DNA from: Knoxdaviesia capensis
Taxonomy: Eukaryota; Ascomycota; Sordariomycetes; Microascales; Gondwanamycetaceae
Reading direction: 5' to 3'
DNA: 64,000 nt
NCBI GenBank assembly: GCA_001510575.1
Contig: LNGK01000008.1
Span: forward strand, 4,350,981 to 4,414,980
Position 1 is the stretch's first letter. Each line of letters begins with the position of its first letter. The position numbers and the translations under genes are program-made. The notes under the pieces were generated by a model. That model worked only from the letters and a program-made list of their open reading frames with translations, was not told where the DNA came from and did not search any database. Shown in pieces: positions 59,586-64,000 of this stretch.

Positions 59586-61381
59586 GTTTGAGCTATTAAT
59601 GGGTGTCGAGATAAGGATTGCTGCGGGAGATGTTGACTGAGAGCTTCCGGGTGGTTAAAGAATGAATTAACCAAAACCAAAGCTTGTTTCAGCTGCTTCG
59701 GGTATTTGGGAGTCTCAAGAGATCTTGAGAATGATGATTAGATGGTCGGAGGGTGCTATCGAGAAAGCTTCAAAGCTCCGAGTCAAGATATGAAGCCTAA
59801 CCCCCAAAAAAAAGATTTTTTTTCTGGATAAAAACAGTAAGAATGCGCAAGATAAGCACCAGACCTAAGCACACACACTCCCAAGACGAAAAACTTGGAG
59901 CACGAAGAAGCAAGGGAGAGAAGAATTTCTAATTGCAACAACCCAACAGTAGTTTCTGGGTTGAAGAGGAAAAGAAGAGAGAGGAGAGAGATTGAAGGGA
60001 CGAAGAGATTGAAGAGAAAAAAGAGCAAGAAAAAAAAGTCCGCCAGGAAGGGTGAGTAACACGCAGAGAACAAAACGATAATTAAAGCCCCTTCAAAAAA
60101 AAAAATACTCGGGTTCCGCTTTTCACAAGCAACACGAAAGCACGAGGCTGAGGACGGATGTATGCAGTACTTAGTTTTGCACTATAGCTATCACACATAT
60201 ATATGTCCCGAGTACAACTTCAAGATTTTTTATCTCATTTTTTTCGCATCTGACAGCACCTTATAAGGACGTGCGAAATCAGAATCAAATTGGCTCGGTG
60301 CTCTTCCAAATCCAATATGAACATGTATGCAGAGGGGGATAAACACATGCGGGTTTTAATCTATCTCTCTCTCTTTGCATACAAATGGCCACCGCGGTTG
60401 TCCCCGGGCGAGAGGTATTTAAATCTCTCAGCATGTTTGTTGGCAATGGCCTCATCGGTTGGAACAACAGCATTTGGGGTAAGTCGGTTCGTAGCGAGGC
60501 GACAAAAAATCACTCTTATGACGGTGACCATCAGGGGTGATGGAGGCCAAGACATAAAATTCCGAATGATTTCCCTTTTCAAACGGAAAACGACCGCTGA
60601 GTTTGGTGAACTAAAGATGGGATTATACCCGATTTCCCCCCACTACCTCCATATGGCTTCAATTACCGAAGGTAATACGCACTACAAATTGAAAAGCCAA
60701 CAGGTATTCAAGATTCGGGGGTTTGAGATGAATAAGGTGAGTCAAGCACGTCTGTCTCGGGCGGCGAACGCACACTGCACGCGCTTCGTTCTTTGCAGTC
60801 TAGGCAACATTGCGATGTCCGAGATGGGAGAGTCAAAAAGAAAGAGGCGAGAGGTTGTCGGTGATTGGGGCGCCTTTTTGGCTAATGCTCTGAGCCTTTC
60901 CCCCTTGTCCCATGTCGATATAAGGTATCGATGTGTGCGCTGCTATGTTCGCCTGTCCCAAAGCCCCCCCTTCTATGTAAAATTTGAACTCGTCGAGCGG
61001 AAATCTCCAGTGGATCACACCAGCGATATTTCCACTAAACAAGCTGCCACACCCGATTTTTGCCAGTCCAATCACCGTGCTGCGTTTGCAAGTCCTGGTT
61101 CTCGTTTTGCGTGAGGCTTGAGAGCGTTGCTGCTTGTTTCCGCAGAGCCTCAACAGAAGAGGCTGGATGGCTGGCTGGCGGCAGTGGCAGGTCCGTCAGC
61201 CGCCAACCGATGGAAAAAGACATCATCATTCATCAGCTGGCGTTTGTTTCCGTGGGTGTTGGAATTTGATGACTTCCCAAACTTGGTGATTGGGCTTTCA
61301 GTCAACGTGTGTGCATTCCCATACGAACGGAGATGAACATTTACGGGTACTGGTTATGGTATCACGCCCAACACGTGTTCC

Positions 61382-61402
61382 CTCTCTCTCTCTCTCTCTC
61401 TC
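61382..61402. repeat. (TC)n microsatellite
   Basis: About ten TC units. Confidence 0.9.
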
Positions 61403-62328
61403 GCCAAAGTCCAGATCACGGCCATCTCTCTCAGTCTAGCCTAGCCTCCTGGAGAACGCTGACCTTTTTTAGGTGGGGGGAAATTTCTCACCCAGGGAAC
61501 TGGTATCAATCCAGGTGCTGGGTTCCTCTTTAAGATTTTTTCTTTTCTTCGATCTTCATATTAGCCTATTCTCAACTGATAGCGATAAGTCAACTTGACT
61601 CAACGGGGGATGCCCTAGTTCAGACCTGTTGGTATTCTACCCACGTCATATGCCAACCTTTCTTTTGGGCAGTTCGAAATGTGTGGGTGCGGGCATACTA
61701 CTTCACCACTGGTGCGTCCTTGTTCCATTCCCGAACCCTGGCATTCCCACCGGCCTGCCCTTTTTTCGGGTTACGGCTCCCGGTGGGCTGTGGCTGATCC
61801 ACAGCGCTGAAACTGTGATGAAGGCCGTTATATCCACGTTCAGGAGTGAGTGGGAGTGGTTGGTATGTGACTGACATCGTCAGTTAGGGTTAAGGTTGTG
61901 TATCCCATCCCACCGACATAGTGGCCCCAGGAAATGCGCATGAAATCAAGAGGTAATCCAGCTGGGAGTGGCGTCTTCCTAGCCAGCTTGTTCCCGCCAA
62001 CGTTTGTGGTCTGTCGGCCACCGTGACGCCATTACCCCAAGTGTGTATACCATGCCGAAGCCCCCGGTTCCGCGATGATTCCACGGCAAGGACCAGTGTA
62101 GCACTTGAACAACGCTCCTAGCACAACCAGCACTTGTTCAACACCAGAGTGCTCGCTCTCGCTTCATGTGTCTAGAGGAGGTCCCGAGGTTTCCGAGCCA
62201 CGTAAGCAGCCTTTGCCATGGAATCTACGAGTAAGAGAACATACAGTTTTGTTGAACTTTCAGCTTCTCTAACCTGTAGCAGATTCGTGAGTGGTAACTT
62301 GTCCACTCTGACTGTCTTCCAGCCGTGA

Positions 62329-62341
62329 AACCCTAACCCTA
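62329..62341. repeat. Short telomere-like repeat
   Basis: Just over two units of AACCCT, the same orientation as the copy at 19688, 500 bases upstream of the last gene. Confidence 0.6.
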
Positions 62342-62833
62342 GACATGTCATGTACGTGTCTGGAAGCCCACAGAGAGCTATTCGATGTTGCCAAGTGCCA
62401 ACGTGAAAGCAGGTTGTGATTGGCTGATGTAACAGCCCGTGTAAATAGTGCCATTAACAACACTGAGTGACAGTTACACATAGATCTGTTAGTCCCTCGT
62501 CCTGCAAAATCCATACGCGTCTCAAGTCACGACTTTTTTCTTTAACCAGTTAGGCCTTAACCCTTTCCAAACATCAGGCAGCAGGATCACACATTGACCT
62601 CTATCTTTTTCTATGGTCCTGTTCTCTCTCTCCTGGTTAAACTGTGTGACTGCAATATCTCATACCTATTCCTATCTATTTCTCCTCCTAAGCCATGCTT
62701 CTCTCGTAGTCTTGGAGTTGACTGATGTGATTGTATATTCTCTTGTTTAGGGGGCCTCCTTGGTTCTTCATCACCAACCCTTATCAATTCATGTTACTTC
62801 ATCAGTCATTGGCATCCTTGATTATATCCTGCG

Positions 62834-64000
62834 ATGGACGACTTGCCAAGCGATCCCGCTGAACTTCGTCGGCTCGTTTTCGAATCTGCCCAGAATGCGA
62901 GGCTAGCCAACCAGCGTGCAGAAGAGGAACGCCAACAACGGTTACAAGCCGTCCAGCGTGCCACACAAGCCGTCCAGCGTGCCACACAAGCCGTCCAGCG
63001 CGCAAACCAGGCCGAGCAACGCGCAAACCAGGCCGAGCAGCGTGCAGACCAAGCCGAGCAGCGTGCAGACCAAGCCGAGCAGCGTGCAGACCAAGCCGAG
63101 CAGCATGCAGACGAAACGAAGCGATATCTGACCTTTTCAACTCTCCAGCAGTTCCTCTATTATTTTCACCCTCAGTTCATCTCTCCGCTACGATGTGAGA
63201 AGCCACCTCCTCAGCCCAACCCACTCTCCACCTCAAAGTCAAAGACGGTATCATCCTCCAAAATCAGTTTGACCAGCGTGGCCGGCCGTGTGTATCCAGA
63301 CACCGTTGCCCCGTGGAGTGACTTCCCAGCCCTTCACGAGAAGGTGTTCGGAGACCTGAACACTGCTCTCGCTGGTGGGCAGTATTTCCCAAACTTCTCG
63401 TTTATGATGCAGTGCCGGAAGATCACACGTCCACTCATGTGTGAGAGGGACGTGGTCAACGCCTGTCTCAAGATCGAAGAACAAGTGGAGAACATCGTGT
63501 CCATATATTCCAGAAGGAGTGAAGCAAGCAAACACAAGACTTTGTTCTTTTGTAATCGTTCCCGGACTCTCGAACACGCCCGTGTTGACACTGCTGAGGA
63601 GCGGGCTCGTCAGGGCCGGATTGAAAGCACAGATATTACTCTTCCCGGAGCTTCTTCCTTCAATGCATCCCCTGGGCAAACGGACGAAGTTGAAGAAGAA
63701 AGGGAGAACGAAGTGAATGAACAAGAGAAAGGCGATGGGAATGCAGAAGAAGAAACTACAGCTGGACCGTCAACTGTCATTGCTGCTGATCCCGACGAGA
63801 TGGATCGCGGCCGCTCGCTTAAGCGCCGAGCCGAAATCCCCGATCTCTCCGTCGCAGAAGGTCCTCCATCGAAACAATCGTCCCCCGAACGTCCCTTCTA
63901 CCCTGACAGATGGGTGATTGCAGGGGATTCCATCCGCAATACTGAACTGCCGGCCGTTATTGTGGAATACAAGGCGGGCCATGTCGTTACCGTGCCAGCA
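62834..64000 (+). CDS. N-terminal part of a lineage-expanded coiled-coil / nuclease-like / kinase-like fungal protein (runs off window)
   Basis: The frame is open from the ATG at 62834 to the window edge (389 codons, no stop). It begins MDDLPSDPAELRRLVFE, followed by eight perfect or near-perfect heptads (QAVQRAT to QAEQRAD) with Ala at both core positions. Next come a conserved-looking TFSTLQQFLYYFHPQF, then GRVYPDTVAPWSDFPALHEKVFGDL, then an acidic linker, and finally PDRWVIAGDSIRNTELPAVIVEYKAGHVVTV. I recall a large Eurotiomycete family with exactly this order. In it, IVEYKPPHKLT (a restriction-endonuclease-like E-x-K motif) is followed by a divergent protein-kinase-like domain. The downstream domain lies outside the window, so the kinase part is inferred. 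The function is unknown; copies are usually lineage-specific and variable. No intron is needed so far. Stops are absent, so this copy may be intact. Confidence 0.72.
   Translation, partial: MDDLPSDPAELRRLVFESAQNARLANQRAEEERQQRLQAVQRATQAVQRATQAVQRANQAEQRANQAEQRADQAEQRADQAEQRADQAEQHADETKRYLTFSTLQQFLYYFHPQFISPLRCEKPPPQPNPLSTSKSKTVSSSKISLTSVAGRVYPDTVAPWSDFPALHEKVFGDLNTALAGGQYFPNFSFMMQCRKITRPLMCERDVVNACLKIEEQVENIVSIYSRRSEASKHKTLFFCNRSRTLEHARVDTAEERARQGRIESTDITLPGASSFNASPGQTDEVEEERENEVNEQEKGDGNAEEETTAGPSTVIAADPDEMDRGRSLKRRAEIPDLSVAEGPPSKQSSPERPFYPDRWVIAGDSIRNTELPAVIVEYKAGHVVTVPA
62945..63112 (+). repeat. 21-base in-frame tandem repeat (8 units)
   Basis: Eight units encode the heptads QAVQRAT, QAVQRAT, QAVQRAN, QAEQRAN, QAEQRAD x3 and QAEQHAD. 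Units drift gradually from one end to the other. Confidence 0.95.

Larger units (their letters stand above)
59586..62833. other. Divergent intergenic region between NDE1 and the coiled-coil/EYK gene
   Basis: These 3.2 kb begin with a CT-rich (minus sense) NDE1 leader. At 60.29-61.11 kb there is a 274-codon plus frame (best start MASSVGTTAFG at about 60446) without a recognised domain. The minus strand of the same stretch also reads a normal-looking peptide (VVPTDEAIANKHAERFKYL). Neither is convincing. There is also a TC run (61382-61402) and a telomere-like AACCCTAACCCTA (62329-62341). Confidence 0.45.

Noticed and set aside
62802..63140. Minus-strand repeat protein (HAARLGL units)
   Set aside because: Antisense of the 21-base heptad repeat; the plus frame is open for 389 codons with family-like blocks.
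1..64000. CRISPR array, bacterial operon features, ribosome binding sites
   Set aside because: The window is eukaryotic (spliced genes, no direct-repeat/spacer structure), so these feature types do not apply.

Overview
This window is from a filamentous ascomycete, most likely class Eurotiomycetes and probably Eurotiales. Genes are split by short introns (about 75-200 nt) with GTANGT/GTGAGT-like donors and CAG/TAG acceptors. Coding regions are GC-rich and favour G/C in the third position, and intergenic spaces are long, with many pyrimidine- or purine-rich tracts. The class assignment is an inference from recalled protein families (disordered WDELDDLKSRIHRLELTG protein, PAS kinase, coiled-coil/kinase-like family), not from a search.

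Layout: (1) 1-1240 (+), the 3' part of a triple-KH RNA-binding protein. (2) 3506-4846 (+), a HUT1-type nucleotide-sugar transporter with a C-terminal KKXX. (3) 6159-8819 (-), an MSG5-type dual-specificity MAP-kinase phosphatase, followed upstream by a long purine/pyrimidine-biased leader. (4) About 10.5-28.4 kb, an 18-kb gene desert without recognisable transposon proteins. It contains one exon-like coding island (15937-16261, -), an interstitial telomere-like repeat and an apparent local excess of TACAGTA/TACTGTA. (5) 28418-34037 (+), a large disordered Ser/Pro/Gln-rich protein. (6) 35311-36449 (+) Tpt1 tRNA 2'-phosphotransferase, 36701-37649 (-) Efg1 and 38257-41835 (+) Sea4/Mio form a compact block. 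(7) 42396-46368 (-), a PAS-domain kinase. (8) 48339-49634 (-), an HNH-type gene broken by one in-frame TAG and lacking the expected distal His. (9) 53874-56021 (+), an F-box/LRR protein ending in a CaaX box. (10) 57233-59585 (-), an external alternative NADH dehydrogenase. (11) 62834 to the end (+), the N-terminal part of a coiled-coil plus EYK-motif protein that resembles a lineage-expanded fungal kinase-like family.

There is no operon logic. Most genes are conserved housekeeping or signalling genes: RNA metabolism (KH protein, Tpt1, Efg1), nutrient and stress signalling (MAPK phosphatase, PAS kinase, SEA complex), protein turnover (F-box) and respiration (NDE1). The accessory-looking parts are the desert, the broken HNH gene and the coiled-coil/EYK gene at the right edge. 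I found no rRNA, convincing tRNA, CRISPR array or intact transposon.
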